From positions 1 to 64,000 of the forward strand of contig NZ_PPHF01000081.1 of NCBI RefSeq assembly GCF_002904335.1: a DNA stretch of 64,000 bases. Direction: 5' to 3'. A model generated the notes under the pieces. The model ran no database searches. It worked only from the letters and a program-made list of their open reading frames with translations, and was not told the origin of the DNA. Below are positions 42,272 to 50,868 of this stretch, piece by piece; position 1 is the stretch's first letter, and each line of letters opens with the position of its first letter. Position numbers and translations under genes: made by a program. The stretch is from Amycolatopsis sp. CA-126428. GTDB lineage: Bacteria; Actinomycetota; Actinomycetes; Mycobacteriales; Pseudonocardiaceae.

Positions 42272-44224
42272 ATGAGCCCGACCCCATCGTTGCACCCCGT
42301 CATCGCCGAAGTCACCGCCCGTATCGCCGCGCGCAGCGCCGCCACGCGCACGGCCTACCTCGACCGCACGGCCGCCTCGTACGCCGAAGGCCCGGTCCGC
42401 CGCGGCCTCGCGTGCAGCAACCTCGCCCACGGTTTCGCCGCGATGGACGGCGTCGACAAAGAAGCGCTGCGGGCCGCGCGCGCCCCCGGTGTCGCGATCG
42501 TGTCGTCCTACAACGACATGCTGTCGGCGCACCAGCCGATGCAGGAGTACCCGGCGTGGCTGAAGAAGTCCGTGCGCTCCGCCGGCGGCGTCGCCCAGTT
42601 CGCCGGCGGCGTCCCGGCCATGTGCGACGGCATCACGCAGGGCCGCGCGGGCATGGAGCTGTCGCTGTTCAGCCGTGAGGTCATCGCGATGTCGACGGCG
42701 ATCGCGCTGTCGCACGACATGTTCGACGCCGCGCTGCTGCTCGGGGTGTGCGACAAGATCGTCCCCGGCCTGCTGATCGGTGCCCTGTCGTTCGGGCACC
42801 TCCCGGCACTGCTGGTCCCCGCCGGCCCGATGAACTCCGGGCTGCCGAACAAGGAGAAGGCACGCGTCCGGCAGCTCTATGCCGAGGGCCTGGCGACCCG
42901 CGAAGACCTCCTCGACGCCGAAGCGGCGTCGTACCACTCGGCCGGCACCTGCACCTTCTACGGCACCGCCAACTCCAACCAGATGGTCGTCGAGGTGATG
43001 GGCCTGCACCTGCCCGGCGCCAGCTTCGTCCAGCCGGGTTCTTCGTTGCGCCGCGCGCTGACCGAAGAGGCCGGCCGGCGGATCGTCGCCGTTTCGCGCG
43101 GCGAGGAGTACACGCCGGTCGCGCGGATCCTCGACGAGAAGGCGTTCGTCAACGGCGTCATCGCGCTGCTGGCCACGGGCGGGTCGACCAACCACACGAT
43201 GCACCTGGTCGCGATCGCCGCGGCCGCGGGCATCCAGCTGACCTGGGACGACTTCTCCGACCTCTCGGCCGTCGTGCCGCTGCTGGCGCGGGTCTACCCG
43301 AACGGCAGCGCCGATATCAACCACTTCCACGCCGCCGGCGGCATCCAGTTCCTGGTCGGCACGCTGCTCGACGCGGGGCTGCTGCACGAAGACGTCCACA
43401 CGGTGGCCGGGTTCGGGCTGCACCGCTACCGCGCCGAGCCGATCCTGTCCGACGGCGAGCTGGTCTGGCGGGACGTGCCCACGCGCAGCCTCGACGAAGA
43501 GGTGCTGCGCCCGGCGTGGCGCCCCTTCGCCGCGGACGGCGGCCTGCGGATGGTCGCGGGCAACCTCGGCCGCGCGGTGGTCAAGGTGTCCGCGGTGGCG
43601 CCCGAGCACCGCGTGGTGCAGGCACCGGCCCGGGTGTTCACCACGCAGGAGGGCTTCACGGCCGCGTTCGAGGCCGGCGAGCTGAACCGCGACGTCGTCG
43701 TGGTGATCCGCCAGCAGGGTCCGCGGGCCAACGGCATGCCGGAGCTGCACGGCCTGACGCCGGCGCTGGGCGTGCTGATGGACCGCGGGCACGCGGTGGC
43801 ACTGCTCACCGACGGCCGGATGTCGGGTGCGTCGGGCAAGATCCCGGCCGCGATCCAGGTGACGCCGGAGGCGGCCGCGGGCGGCCTGATCGCCCGCGTC
43901 GCGGACGGCGACGTCATCCGGCTCGACGCTTCCGCGGGCTCGCTCGACGTGCTGGTCGGTGACGAAGAACTCGCCCGGCGTGAGCTTGTGGACTCGCCGC
44001 CGTCCGAAGCATCCTGGACCGGCACCGGCCGAGAGCTGTTCGCCGCGTTGCGCCGTGCCGTCGGCCCCGCCGACCAGGGCGCATCCGTGTTCGGCGGCTT
44101 GACTCCGGAGCACCTTGGCGTCCTTTCGGGGGTCCAGGGGGGCTTGCCCCCCGGCCGGGGTCCGGGGCTTGGCCCCGGAGAACACCGAACGCCCGCTTTC
44201 GCAACCCAGGAGGTCGGTCAGTGA
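42272..44224 (+). CDS. edd: phosphogluconate dehydratase, with repeat-derived C-terminal extension
   Basis: The 650-residue enzyme converts 6-phosphogluconate to KDPG in the Entner-Doudoroff pathway. It has the IlvD/Edd landmarks: SSYNDMLSAHQPM, GGVPAMCDGITQG with an Fe-S Cys, LGVCDKIVPGLL, SAGTCTFYGTANSNQM and DGRMSGASGKIPAAI. GGAG precedes ATG 42272. The family core ends near GRELFAALRRAV; about 45 residues follow, of which GVQGGLPPGRGPGLGPGEH is translated from a two-hairpin repeat (44127-44187). GTGA overlap couples it to eda. Confidence 0.92.
   Translation: MSPTPSLHPVIAEVTARIAARSAATRTAYLDRTAASYAEGPVRRGLACSNLAHGFAAMDGVDKEALRAARAPGVAIVSSYNDMLSAHQPMQEYPAWLKKSVRSAGGVAQFAGGVPAMCDGITQGRAGMELSLFSREVIAMSTAIALSHDMFDAALLLGVCDKIVPGLLIGALSFGHLPALLVPAGPMNSGLPNKEKARVRQLYAEGLATREDLLDAEAASYHSAGTCTFYGTANSNQMVVEVMGLHLPGASFVQPGSSLRRALTEEAGRRIVAVSRGEEYTPVARILDEKAFVNGVIALLATGGSTNHTMHLVAIAAAAGIQLTWDDFSDLSAVVPLLARVYPNGSADINHFHAAGGIQFLVGTLLDAGLLHEDVHTVAGFGLHRYRAEPILSDGELVWRDVPTRSLDEEVLRPAWRPFAADGGLRMVAGNLGRAVVKVSAVAPEHRVVQAPARVFTTQEGFTAAFEAGELNRDVVVVIRQQGPRANGMPELHGLTPALGVLMDRGHAVALLTDGRMSGASGKIPAAIQVTPEAAAGGLIARVADGDVIRLDASAGSLDVLVGDEELARRELVDSPPSEASWTGTGRELFAALRRAVGPADQGASVFGGLTPEHLGVLSGVQGGLPPGRGPGLGPGEHRTPAFATQEVGQ
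44127..44187 (+). repeat. two-hairpin interspersed repeat, copy 1 (inside edd)
   Basis: The copy has the form GGGGGTCCAGGGGGG-CTTG-CCCCCC, spacer, then CCGGGGC-TTG-GCCCCGG and the tail AGAACACCG. Hairpin 2 (44162-44178) has a perfect 7-bp stem. It matches copy 2 at 49216-49277 over nearly its whole length in the same orientation. Confidence 0.85.
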
Positions 44225-44826
44225 CCACCGGTCAGGACCTGCTCGAGCTGTCCCCCGTGATGCCCGTCGTGGTGATCGACGACGCCGACGACGCGGTGCC
44301 CACGGCCCGGGCCCTGCTCGCCGGCGGGATCGGGGTCATCGAGCTGACCCTGCGCACGCGAGCGGCGTTGCCGGCGATCGAGCGCGTCGCCGCCGAGGTG
44401 CCGGACATCGTCATCGGCGCGGGCACCGTCGTCTCGCCGGACCAGGCGAAGCAGGCGGCCGACGCGGGCGCGCAGTTCCTCGTGACGCCGGGCTGCACGG
44501 ACGCCGTCGTCGACGCGTGCTTCGACTCCGGGCTGCCGTTCCTGCCCGGCGCGAGCACGGTGTCCGAAGCGATGCGGCTGGCCGAACGCGGCCTGTCGGC
44601 GCTGAAGTTCTTCCCGGCGGAGGCGTCCGGCGGCGTCGCGTACCTGAAGTCGATCGCGGGTCCGTTGCCGTCGCTGAAGTTCTGCCCGACCGGCGGGATC
44701 ACCGTGGCGTCAGCGCCGTCGTACCTGGCGCTGCCGAACGTCGGCTGCATCGGCGGCTCGTGGCTGACGGCCTCGCTCGACGTCGCGACGATCGAGAAGC
44801 TGGCCGCGGAGGCGGCCGCGCTGTAG
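44221..44826 (+). CDS. eda: KDPG/KHG aldolase
   Basis: The 201-residue aldolase begins at GTG 44221 within the edd stop (GTGA). It splits KDPG into pyruvate and glyceraldehyde 3-phosphate. The class I features are the Glu in GIGVIELTLRT (about residue 40), the phosphate loop GAGTVVSP, the Schiff-base Lys in SALKFFPAE (about residue 128) and TGGI. Full family length. A strong hairpin follows at 44885-44918. Confidence 0.94.
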   Translation: MTTGQDLLELSPVMPVVVIDDADDAVPTARALLAGGIGVIELTLRTRAALPAIERVAAEVPDIVIGAGTVVSPDQAKQAADAGAQFLVTPGCTDAVVDACFDSGLPFLPGASTVSEAMRLAERGLSALKFFPAEASGGVAYLKSIAGPLPSLKFCPTGGITVASAPSYLALPNVGCIGGSWLTASLDVATIEKLAAEAAAL

Positions 44827-44884
44827 CGGAGATCACTCCGCGTCGTTCCCGCACTCGAACGGCGGAATACGCGTCCGCATTCCG

Positions 44885-44918
44885 GGAGCACCGTTCCCAC
44901 GCGCTGGAACGGTGCTCC
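44885..44918 (+). terminator. hairpin terminator after edd-eda
   Basis: GGAGCACCGTTCC and GGAACGGTGCTCC form a perfect 13-bp stem with an 8-base loop, about 60 bases after the eda stop. A weaker 6-bp hairpin (GCGGAG-ATCA-CTCCGC, 44826-44841) abuts the stop. Confidence 0.8.
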
Positions 44919-45040
44919 GAGCGGGTGAGGCGCCGGTCATGGAAACCGGCGCCGTCCCGCTGAATGGCCCATCCGCCGCGCTGGTGGGTTATTTACCCGC
45001 CTGTTATCGTTCCTCCTCGCTATTCCAGCGAGGAGAATCC

Positions 45041-47008
45041 GTGTCCCTGACCAGCGTGGTCGCGCCCAGTCCTGCCCCCGAGACCGTTGCCGCACTCGTC
45101 GGCGAACGCCTTTCGGTGTCCGCACTTCACCAGCTCGGCGGCACTCTCGGCGGCTATTCCTTCGTCAAGGTCGTGGTCGACCGCGAGCAGGCGAAGATCC
45201 ACTTTCTGAATCACGCGCGGCATTCCTTTCATGCGATCTATATCGGCGAAGAGATCCTCGGCGTCGGAGAAGAACGCGTGCGCGCCGAGATCGACTCGTA
45301 CAACGAGGCCTTCTACCACGCGCCGGACCGCCGGTTCCTCCTCGGCATTCTCGCGCTGCACCCGCAGATGCTTTCGCTGGAGACGGTCGAGGTCGACACC
45401 ATGCCGGCCGGGCTGATCCGCGAGTTCCACGCCTTCGTCGCGCAGTACACCGACCCGGCGCTGCCGCTGCTGTTCAAGCCGGCCAACCAGCTGCAGGAGC
45501 GGATCGTCCGGGAGATCCCGGCGAGCGAGCTGCCGCGCGTCTTCGCGCACGAGCTGTTCTCCACGGCGCCGTTCGTGCCGCTGAACCCGGGCACGGCCAC
45601 CGGGCGGCTGCGCGCGTTCCGCACCGAGGCCGAGTACCGGGCCGCCACGCTGGACTGGACCGACATCATCGTGATGGACCGCGTGCCCGACGACATCCCG
45701 CGGCTGGCGGGGATCGTCAACACGCGGCACACGACGCCGTTGTCGCACACCAACGTCCTCGCCACCGGCTGGCAGATCCCGAACGCCGTCCAGCTCGGCG
45801 CCCTGGCCGAGATCGAACGCCGCGGGCTCGACGGGAAGTGGGTCGAGTACACAGTGGACGCCCAGGCGCTGTCCCTGCGGGAGGTCGACGAGCCGGCCGG
45901 CGCGGCGCCGCCGGCCTGGTACGCCCAGCGCGTCACCCTGGAGCAGCCGGAGGCCGACCACAGCCCGATCGTGAACCTCGCCCGGCTGCGTGCGTCCGAC
46001 CGCCACCGCTACGGCACCAAAGCGGCCAACCTCGGCGAGCTGCACCACGTGCTGGCCCACGGGTCTCAGCGGCTGCTCGGCTTCTACCAGGTGCCGCGGC
46101 CGCCGCGGGACAACCTGCTCCCGTACCTCGCCCGGCTGCTGGACGTTCCCGCGGACGCCGACCTTTCGGCCGCGGCCCGCCGGCTGCTCGACGAGCACGT
46201 CCGCGTGCCGCGCGGCATCGCCCTGCCGTTCTCGCTGCAACGGCGGTTCCTGGAGTCGTCGCCGCGCATCCAGCAGGCCGTCGGGAAGCTGAAGATGGCC
46301 TTGGAGCTGGACGCCCGCGAGATCGAGCCGCTGTGCGTCGAGCTGCAGGGCCTGATCCGGTCGGCGCGCCTGCCGGGAGCGCTCGCCGGCGAAATCGACT
46401 CCGCGCTCGTGTCGCAGCTGGCCGGCGTGCGCGCGTTCGTCGTGCGCAGTTCGTCGAACGCCGAAGACCTCGCCGGGTTCTCGGCCGCCGGGATCTACGA
46501 GTCGCACAACCACGTCACCACGGCCGAGCGGATCTTCGCCAGCGTCAAGGAGGTCTGGGCGTCGCTGGTTTCCGTGCGCAGCGTCCGGCTGCGGCAGCAG
46601 GCCGGGATCTCCCTCGACGAGTGCTACATGGGCGTCGTGATCCAGGAGCAGGTCGGGGCGGACTTCGGCGGGGTGCTGGTGACGACGAACCCGATGAACC
46701 GCGCGGACTTCCGCACGGTGTACGTCAACGTGTCCCCTCGCGTGACGGACGTCGTCGACGGTTCGGCGCTGCCGATGCAGTACCTGTATTCGACGGTCGA
46801 GGGCGGCGGCCGCACGCTGTCCCTGGGCGACGCGCCCGCGGACCTCGACTCGCGGGCGCACGACCAGCTGCAGCGGCTGGCGATCGCCGGCCGCCTGCTG
46901 CAGGGCCACTTCTCGCCCGATTACACCTTCGACTCACCGGTGGACGTCGAGTGGCTCGCCGACGGCGAGCACCTCCACCTCGTGCAGCTGCGCCCCTATC
47001 CGGCCTGA
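45041..47008 (+). CDS. PEP synthase/dikinase-like protein with swivel domain before ATP-grasp
   Basis: GTG 45041 lies 7 bases after AGGAG and gives 655 residues. The N-terminal ~200 residues are unassigned. A phosphohistidine swivel domain follows (about 205-285; IIVMDRVPDD, then His236 in TTPLSHTNVLA). The pyruvate phosphate dikinase-type ATP-grasp domain occupies about 324-655: YGTKAANLGEL, VVRSSSNAEDLAGFSAAG, EVWASLVSVRS, QEQVGADFGGVLVTTNP and a final VEWLADGEHLHLVQLRP. PEP synthase and rifampin phosphotransferase have ATP-grasp first; here the order is reversed as in glucan water dikinase. It presumably moves phosphate from ATP via His236 to an unknown acceptor. It forms an operon with an MFS transporter. 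Confidence 0.75.
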   Translation: MSLTSVVAPSPAPETVAALVGERLSVSALHQLGGTLGGYSFVKVVVDREQAKIHFLNHARHSFHAIYIGEEILGVGEERVRAEIDSYNEAFYHAPDRRFLLGILALHPQMLSLETVEVDTMPAGLIREFHAFVAQYTDPALPLLFKPANQLQERIVREIPASELPRVFAHELFSTAPFVPLNPGTATGRLRAFRTEAEYRAATLDWTDIIVMDRVPDDIPRLAGIVNTRHTTPLSHTNVLATGWQIPNAVQLGALAEIERRGLDGKWVEYTVDAQALSLREVDEPAGAAPPAWYAQRVTLEQPEADHSPIVNLARLRASDRHRYGTKAANLGELHHVLAHGSQRLLGFYQVPRPPRDNLLPYLARLLDVPADADLSAAARRLLDEHVRVPRGIALPFSLQRRFLESSPRIQQAVGKLKMALELDAREIEPLCVELQGLIRSARLPGALAGEIDSALVSQLAGVRAFVVRSSSNAEDLAGFSAAGIYESHNHVTTAERIFASVKEVWASLVSVRSVRLRQQAGISLDECYMGVVIQEQVGADFGGVLVTTNPMNRADFRTVYVNVSPRVTDVVDGSALPMQYLYSTVEGGGRTLSLGDAPADLDSRAHDQLQRLAIAGRLLQGHFSPDYTFDSPVDVEWLADGEHLHLVQLRPYPA

Positions 47009-47030
47009 CCTTCCCGGGAGATACACGATC

Positions 47031-48284
47031 ATGCTGGGCCTTCGCCTGCCCGCGCAACCCGCCGTTCAGCGCGCCGTCCGGCTGACCTACGGGTTCCAGT
47101 TCTTCTTCGGCCTGCTGCTGTGGGTGCCGATCTTCTACTCGTACCAGAAGCTCGCCGGGCTCTCCGACGGCGAGATCTTCGGCATCCAGAGCATCTACTA
47201 CATCGTGTTCTGCCTGCTCGAGATCCCGACGGGGATGATCGCCGACCGCTTCGACTACCGCACCTCGCTGGCGGCGGGCGCCGGCGTGCTGGTGGCCGCG
47301 AACCTGGTGCCGGTGCTCTCGGGTTCGTACGCGGGTTTCCTCGTGCACTTCATCCTGATCGCCCTCGCCCGCTCGCTGGTGTCCGGGGCGCAGAGTGCGT
47401 ACCTGTACGAGTACCTGCACGCTTCCGGCGCCGGGGAGCACTACCTCCGCGTGGAGGGTGTCGGCCGCGCGTACAGCCTGGTCGGCAAGATCGTGTTCTG
47501 GCCGGTGATCGGGCTGCTGATGTCCTGGAGCCTCCCCTCTCCGTATTGGCTGACGGCGATCAACGCGGGCATCGCGCTGGTCTTCGCGGGCAAGCTCCCG
47601 CCGATCCCCGGTGGCCGCCGCGTGACCGGCAAGACGGCCTCGCTGCTCGCGGGAGTCGGCGGCGCGCTGTCGGCGCTGCGTTCGTCCCGGTGGCTGGTGC
47701 TGCTGATGGTGCAGGGTGTCGCGATGTTCACGCTGGTGCGGATCTGCCAGGTGAACCTGTTCCAGCCGATCCTGGAGTCGAAGGCGCTCTCGGTGAACTG
47801 GTTCGGCGCGGTCCTGGCCGCGATGACGGTCTTCGAGGCACTGGGCGCGGCCCGCCCCCACCGGCTCCGCCGGGCGATCGGCCCGGTGGGTTCGGTGTTC
47901 ACGCTGACGATCGTGATGGCGGTGTGCCTCGGGGTGATCGTGTTCGTCGGCACTTTCCCGGCGGTGGTGTTGTTGTGCGTGTTCGCGGTGGCGACGGGGA
48001 TCGCGTTCCCGGTCCAGAAGCAGCTGCTGAACGACTCCATCCCGGATTCCCGCTACCGGGCCACCCTCCTGTCCATGGAGTCCATTGTGGACCGGGCGGT
48101 GTGCGCGCTGGTCGCGGTGGCGCTGGGCGCGTACCTGGCGGCCGGGCAGCTGAACGAGTTCCTGGTGCTGACGGCCGTGGTGACGTGCGTCGCGATGGGG
48201 TTGCTCGCGGTGCTGCTGCTGGCGGTCCGCAAGCACCGCTCGGACCGCCGCCGCCCGGTCCGGCGGGAGACGGTCTCGGCGTGA
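47031..48284 (+). CDS. MFS transporter paired with dikinase-like protein
   Basis: This 417-residue membrane protein has about twelve helices. MFS-type loop motifs are seen (GMIADRFDYRTSLAAGAGVLV after helix 2). ATG 47031 follows GGGAG, 22 bases after the dikinase-like stop. The pairing suggests export or uptake of the compound that enzyme handles. It converges with the small gene at 48297, 12 bases apart. Confidence 0.8.
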   Translation: MLGLRLPAQPAVQRAVRLTYGFQFFFGLLLWVPIFYSYQKLAGLSDGEIFGIQSIYYIVFCLLEIPTGMIADRFDYRTSLAAGAGVLVAANLVPVLSGSYAGFLVHFILIALARSLVSGAQSAYLYEYLHASGAGEHYLRVEGVGRAYSLVGKIVFWPVIGLLMSWSLPSPYWLTAINAGIALVFAGKLPPIPGGRRVTGKTASLLAGVGGALSALRSSRWLVLLMVQGVAMFTLVRICQVNLFQPILESKALSVNWFGAVLAAMTVFEALGAARPHRLRRAIGPVGSVFTLTIVMAVCLGVIVFVGTFPAVVLLCVFAVATGIAFPVQKQLLNDSIPDSRYRATLLSMESIVDRAVCALVAVALGAYLAAGQLNEFLVLTAVVTCVAMGLLAVLLLAVRKHRSDRRRPVRRETVSA

Positions 48285-48296
48285 CGTCCGGACCCG

Positions 48297-48512
48297 TTAC
48301 CGCCGGCGCGGCTCCCGGTGGAAGTACACCGTCATGTGCAGGTCGTCTTCGCCCCCGGTGACTTCGCTGCCGAAGACGACGTCCTGCACCTGGACGTCGC
48401 CGAGTTCGTCGAGGGTGTCGGCGACCCGGCGCAGCAGAGCCCCCACGTCCCCCTGGCCCGGGCCTGCCGGGTTGCTCCGCGAGAAGTGTTCGACGGGCCA
48501 GCTGTCCGCCAT
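48297..48512 (-). CDS. small hypothetical protein downstream of recX
   Basis: ATG 48512 shares a base with the recX stop (TGATG). The 71-residue protein, MADSWPVEHFSRSNPAG..., includes a helical GALLRRVADTLDELGDVQVQD and ends in a strand DLHMTVYFHREPRRR. I do not know the family. Coupling to recX suggests cotranscription with recombination genes. Confidence 0.72.
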   Translation of the reverse strand: MADSWPVEHFSRSNPAGPGQGDVGALLRRVADTLDELGDVQVQDVVFGSEVTGGEDDLHMTVYFHREPRRR

Positions 48513-49057
48513 CAGTCGATGACGGCGTCGTCGAGCAGGGTGGACTCCGCGCCGTACTCGCGGAGTTCCTCCCTGATCACGGTGTAGGCGAGGCCTTGCG
48601 GGTAGCCCTTGCGCGCGAGGAAGCCGAGCAGCCGCCGCAGGGCGGTCTGTTCGTCGACGTTGCCGAGCGAGCCGAGGCGTTTGCGGACCAGTTCCCTGGC
48701 CATTTGTTCTTCGGACTCGCGGTCGACCTCGCCGGCCGCTTGCGCGGCGACCTCGCCGTCGACGCCCTTGCGCCGCAGCTCGGCCACGAGCGCGGTGCGG
48801 GACAGGCCCTGGGTGGTGTGGCGGGACTTCACCCACAGCTCGGCGAACTCCGCGTCGTTGACCAGCCCCGCCCGGTCGAGCTTGCCGAGCAGGGTTTCGC
48901 TGGTCTCCTCGTCGAACCCCTTGCGGCGCAACGCCTGCCGGAGCTCCTCCTGAGTGCGCGCACGCACGGCCAGAAGATCGAAGCAGATCTCCTTGGCCTT
49001 CTTGTACCGCTCCTCCGGAGGCAGCTCGGCCGGCGGCACTTTGGGCGCCCTAGCCAC
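48512..49057 (-). CDS. recX: RecX regulatory protein
   Basis: RecX inhibits RecA filament growth and ATPase. GTG 49057 is preferred since AGGAG lies 8 bases upstream; GTG 49066 overlaps that site. The 181-residue protein has three-helix RecX repeats: KKAKEICFDLLAVRARTQEELRQAL, FDEETSETLLGKLDRAGLVNDAEFAE, and two later units to the acidic C-terminus. It lies 290 bases downstream of recA with a hairpin repeat between. Confidence 0.9.
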   Translation of the reverse strand: MARAPKVPPAELPPEERYKKAKEICFDLLAVRARTQEELRQALRRKGFDEETSETLLGKLDRAGLVNDAEFAELWVKSRHTTQGLSRTALVAELRRKGVDGEVAAQAAGEVDRESEEQMARELVRKRLGSLGNVDEQTALRRLLGFLARKGYPQGLAYTVIREELREYGAESTLLDDAVID

Positions 49058-49347
49058 CTGGATCACTCCTCGTTCTCACGACACCACTGCCCGATCACAC
49101 AGCCCCAGCCGGGGCCCGCACAGCCCCAGCCCGCACGCCACCCCAAGCCGCACTCCGCCAAGACCGCACGTCACCCCCACGCCAAGGTCCGGGTCACCAC
49201 CCAAGGCGACCACGGCGGGGGTCCAGGGGGCTCGCCCCCTGGCGGGGGTCCGGGGGTTCGACCCCCGGAGAACACGGCGGAGGGATAGCGGCGAGCGCAC
49301 TCCGCGAGCACACCTCACCCAATCCCGCAGCCCCTCTCCCCCGGCTC
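49058..49347. other. recA-recX intergenic region
   Basis: No gene is seen in these 290 bases. The recX-proximal half is rich in short CCCCAGCC and GCACGCCA-like runs. The recA-proximal half holds a two-hairpin repeat that may end or attenuate transcription from recA into recX. Confidence 0.6.
49216..49277 (+). repeat. two-hairpin interspersed repeat, copy 2 (recA-recX gap)
   Basis: Two perfect 8-bp hairpins occur in tandem: CCAGGGGG-CTCG-CCCCCTGG (49223-49242) and CCGGGGGT-TCG-ACCCCCGG (49250-49268), each preceded by GGGGGTC or similar and ending in AGAACACGG. It closely matches the repeat in edd. Confidence 0.88.
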
Positions 49348-50391
49348 TTAGAAGTCGACCGGCGCCGGGACGGCCTCGACTGCCGCGTCGAGCTGCGGGC
49401 CGATGCCGAGCTTCTCCTTGATCCGCTTCTCGATCTCGTTGGCGATGTCCGGGTTGTCGCGCATGAACTTCCGCGCGTTCTCCTTGCCCTGGCCGAGCTG
49501 GTCGCCCTCGTAGGTGTACCAGGCACCGGACTTGCGCAGGATGCCCTGGTCGACCCCCATGTCGATGAGCGAACCCTCGCGGGAGATGCCGTGGCCGTAC
49601 AGGATGTCGAACTCGGCCTGCTTGAAGGGCGGGGCCATCTTGTTCTTGACGACCTTGACGCGGGTGCGGTTGCCGACCGCCTCGCCGCCGTCCTTCATCG
49701 TCTCGATGCGGCGCACGTCCAGGCGGACCGACGCGTAGAACTTCAGCGCCTTGCCACCGGTGGTGGTCTCCGGGGAGCCGAACATGACGCCGATCTTCTC
49801 GCGCAGCTGGTTGATGAAGATCGCGGTGGTGCCGGAGTTGTTCATCGCACCGGTCATCTTGCGCAGCGCCTGGCTCATCAGCCGGGCCTGGAGGCCGACG
49901 TGCGAGTCACCCATCTCGCCCTCGATCTCGGCGCGGGGCACGAGCGCGGCCACGGAGTCGATGACCAGGATGTCGAGCGCGCCGGAGCGGACCAGCATGT
50001 CCGCGATCTCCAGGGCCTGCTCACCGGTGTCCGGCTGGGAGACGAGCAGCGCGTCGGTGTCGACGCCGAGCTTCTTGGCGTAGTCGGGGTCCAGCGCGTG
50101 CTCCGCGTCGATGAACGCCGCGATGCCGCCGTTGCGCTGCGCGTTCGCCACCGCGTGCAGGGCGACCGTGGTCTTACCGGAGGATTCCGGCCCGTAGACC
50201 TCGATGACCCGGCCGCGGGGCAGGCCGCCGATGCCGAGGGCGACGTCGAGGGCGATCGAACCGGTGGGGATCACGGCGATGGGCGGCCGGGTGTCCTCGC
50301 CCAGGCGCATGACCGAGCCCTTGCCGTACTGCTTGTCGATCTGCGCGAGCGCGAGCTCGAGCGCCTTGTCCTTGTCGGGTGCTGCAGGCAT
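49348..50391 (-). CDS. recA: recombinase RecA
   Basis: The 347-residue RecA drives strand exchange and LexA self-cleavage. Seen are Walker A GPESSGKT (67-74), Walker B LDILVIDSVAAL, loop L1 GEMGDSHVG, loop L2 FINQLREKIGVMFGSPETTTGGKALKF (by position, about 190-215) and an acidic C-terminus. No intein is present. AGGTGG precedes ATG 50391. Upstream lie a LexA box and a RecA-NDp-like promoter. Confidence 0.97.
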   Translation of the reverse strand: MPAAPDKDKALELALAQIDKQYGKGSVMRLGEDTRPPIAVIPTGSIALDVALGIGGLPRGRVIEVYGPESSGKTTVALHAVANAQRNGGIAAFIDAEHALDPDYAKKLGVDTDALLVSQPDTGEQALEIADMLVRSGALDILVIDSVAALVPRAEIEGEMGDSHVGLQARLMSQALRKMTGAMNNSGTTAIFINQLREKIGVMFGSPETTTGGKALKFYASVRLDVRRIETMKDGGEAVGNRTRVKVVKNKMAPPFKQAEFDILYGHGISREGSLIDMGVDQGILRKSGAWYTYEGDQLGQGKENARKFMRDNPDIANEIEKRIKEKLGIGPQLDAAVEAVPAPVDF

Positions 50392-50461
50392 GGAAAGTCC
50401 ACCTCGCTGGTCTGAGCCCCGTCGAGGGCTCTCTGTGTCGGTTCTTCAGCTGTCCGGTCCG

Positions 50462-50484
50462 ACGCTAGCGGCGGGGACCGACAA
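50462..50484 (-). promoter_or_regulatory. RecA-NDp-type promoter of recA
   Basis: On the minus strand TTGTCGGT-N9-TAGCGT matches the LexA-independent RecA-NDp promoter, known in actinobacteria and recognised with the ClpR/PafBC activator. It lies about 75 bases before recA. Confidence 0.7.
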
Positions 50485-50542
50485 TTCCAGGCGCGGCGCC
50501 CAATCTGTGGATCGCTGGACCCGATGTGGACAACACCATAGA

Positions 50543-50556
50543 CGAACACCTGTTCG
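50543..50556. promoter_or_regulatory. LexA (SOS) box upstream of recA
   Basis: CGAACACCTGTTCG contains the actinobacterial SOS core GAAC-N4-GTTC with extended symmetry. It lies about 155 bases upstream of recA, between recA and the DUF3046 gene. Confidence 0.8.
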
Positions 50557-50628
50557 AGGTCGGCAGCGACACACCCTTGCGGTAGGGTTTTCGCCCGCCC
50601 GGGTCAGGCCCGGGCGCATCCGCGCAGG

Positions 50629-50823
50629 TCAGCGCCTTTCGGCCGGGACGTCGAAGGCGTTGCAGACCTCGCGCCAGATCTCCTTGGCCGGAATTCCGGC
50701 GGTCAGCGCCTGGTCGACGGTGCGGCCGCCGAGCCCGCTCAGGACGTGGTCGCTGGCCAGCACCTGGGCCCGCCCGGGACCGAACTCGTCGGCCATCAGC
50801 CGCCGGAAAACCGTGATCCGCAT
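50629..50823 (-). CDS. DUF3046 small protein
   Basis: ATG 50823 begins MRITVFRRLMADEFG; the 64-residue protein matches DUF3046 (SDHVLSGLGGRTVDQALTAGI, WREVCNAFDVP). The family is actinobacterial and regularly adjacent to recA. Its function is not known to me. Transcribed toward recA. Confidence 0.88.
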   Translation of the reverse strand: MRITVFRRLMADEFGPGRAQVLASDHVLSGLGGRTVDQALTAGIPAKEIWREVCNAFDVPAERR

Positions 50824-50868
50824 CGGACCCACTCTAACCGGCGGGCGCGAACGGCCCGTTCGCGCCGT

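Noticed and set aside
42272..44224. Edd as dihydroxy-acid dehydratase IlvD
   Set aside because: Immediate overlap with a KDPG aldolase and the Edd-type N-terminus favour Edd.
49081..49215. CCCCAGCC/GCACGCCA runs in the recA-recX gap as a CRISPR-like array
   Set aside because: Unit lengths and spacers are irregular and no cas genes are present.
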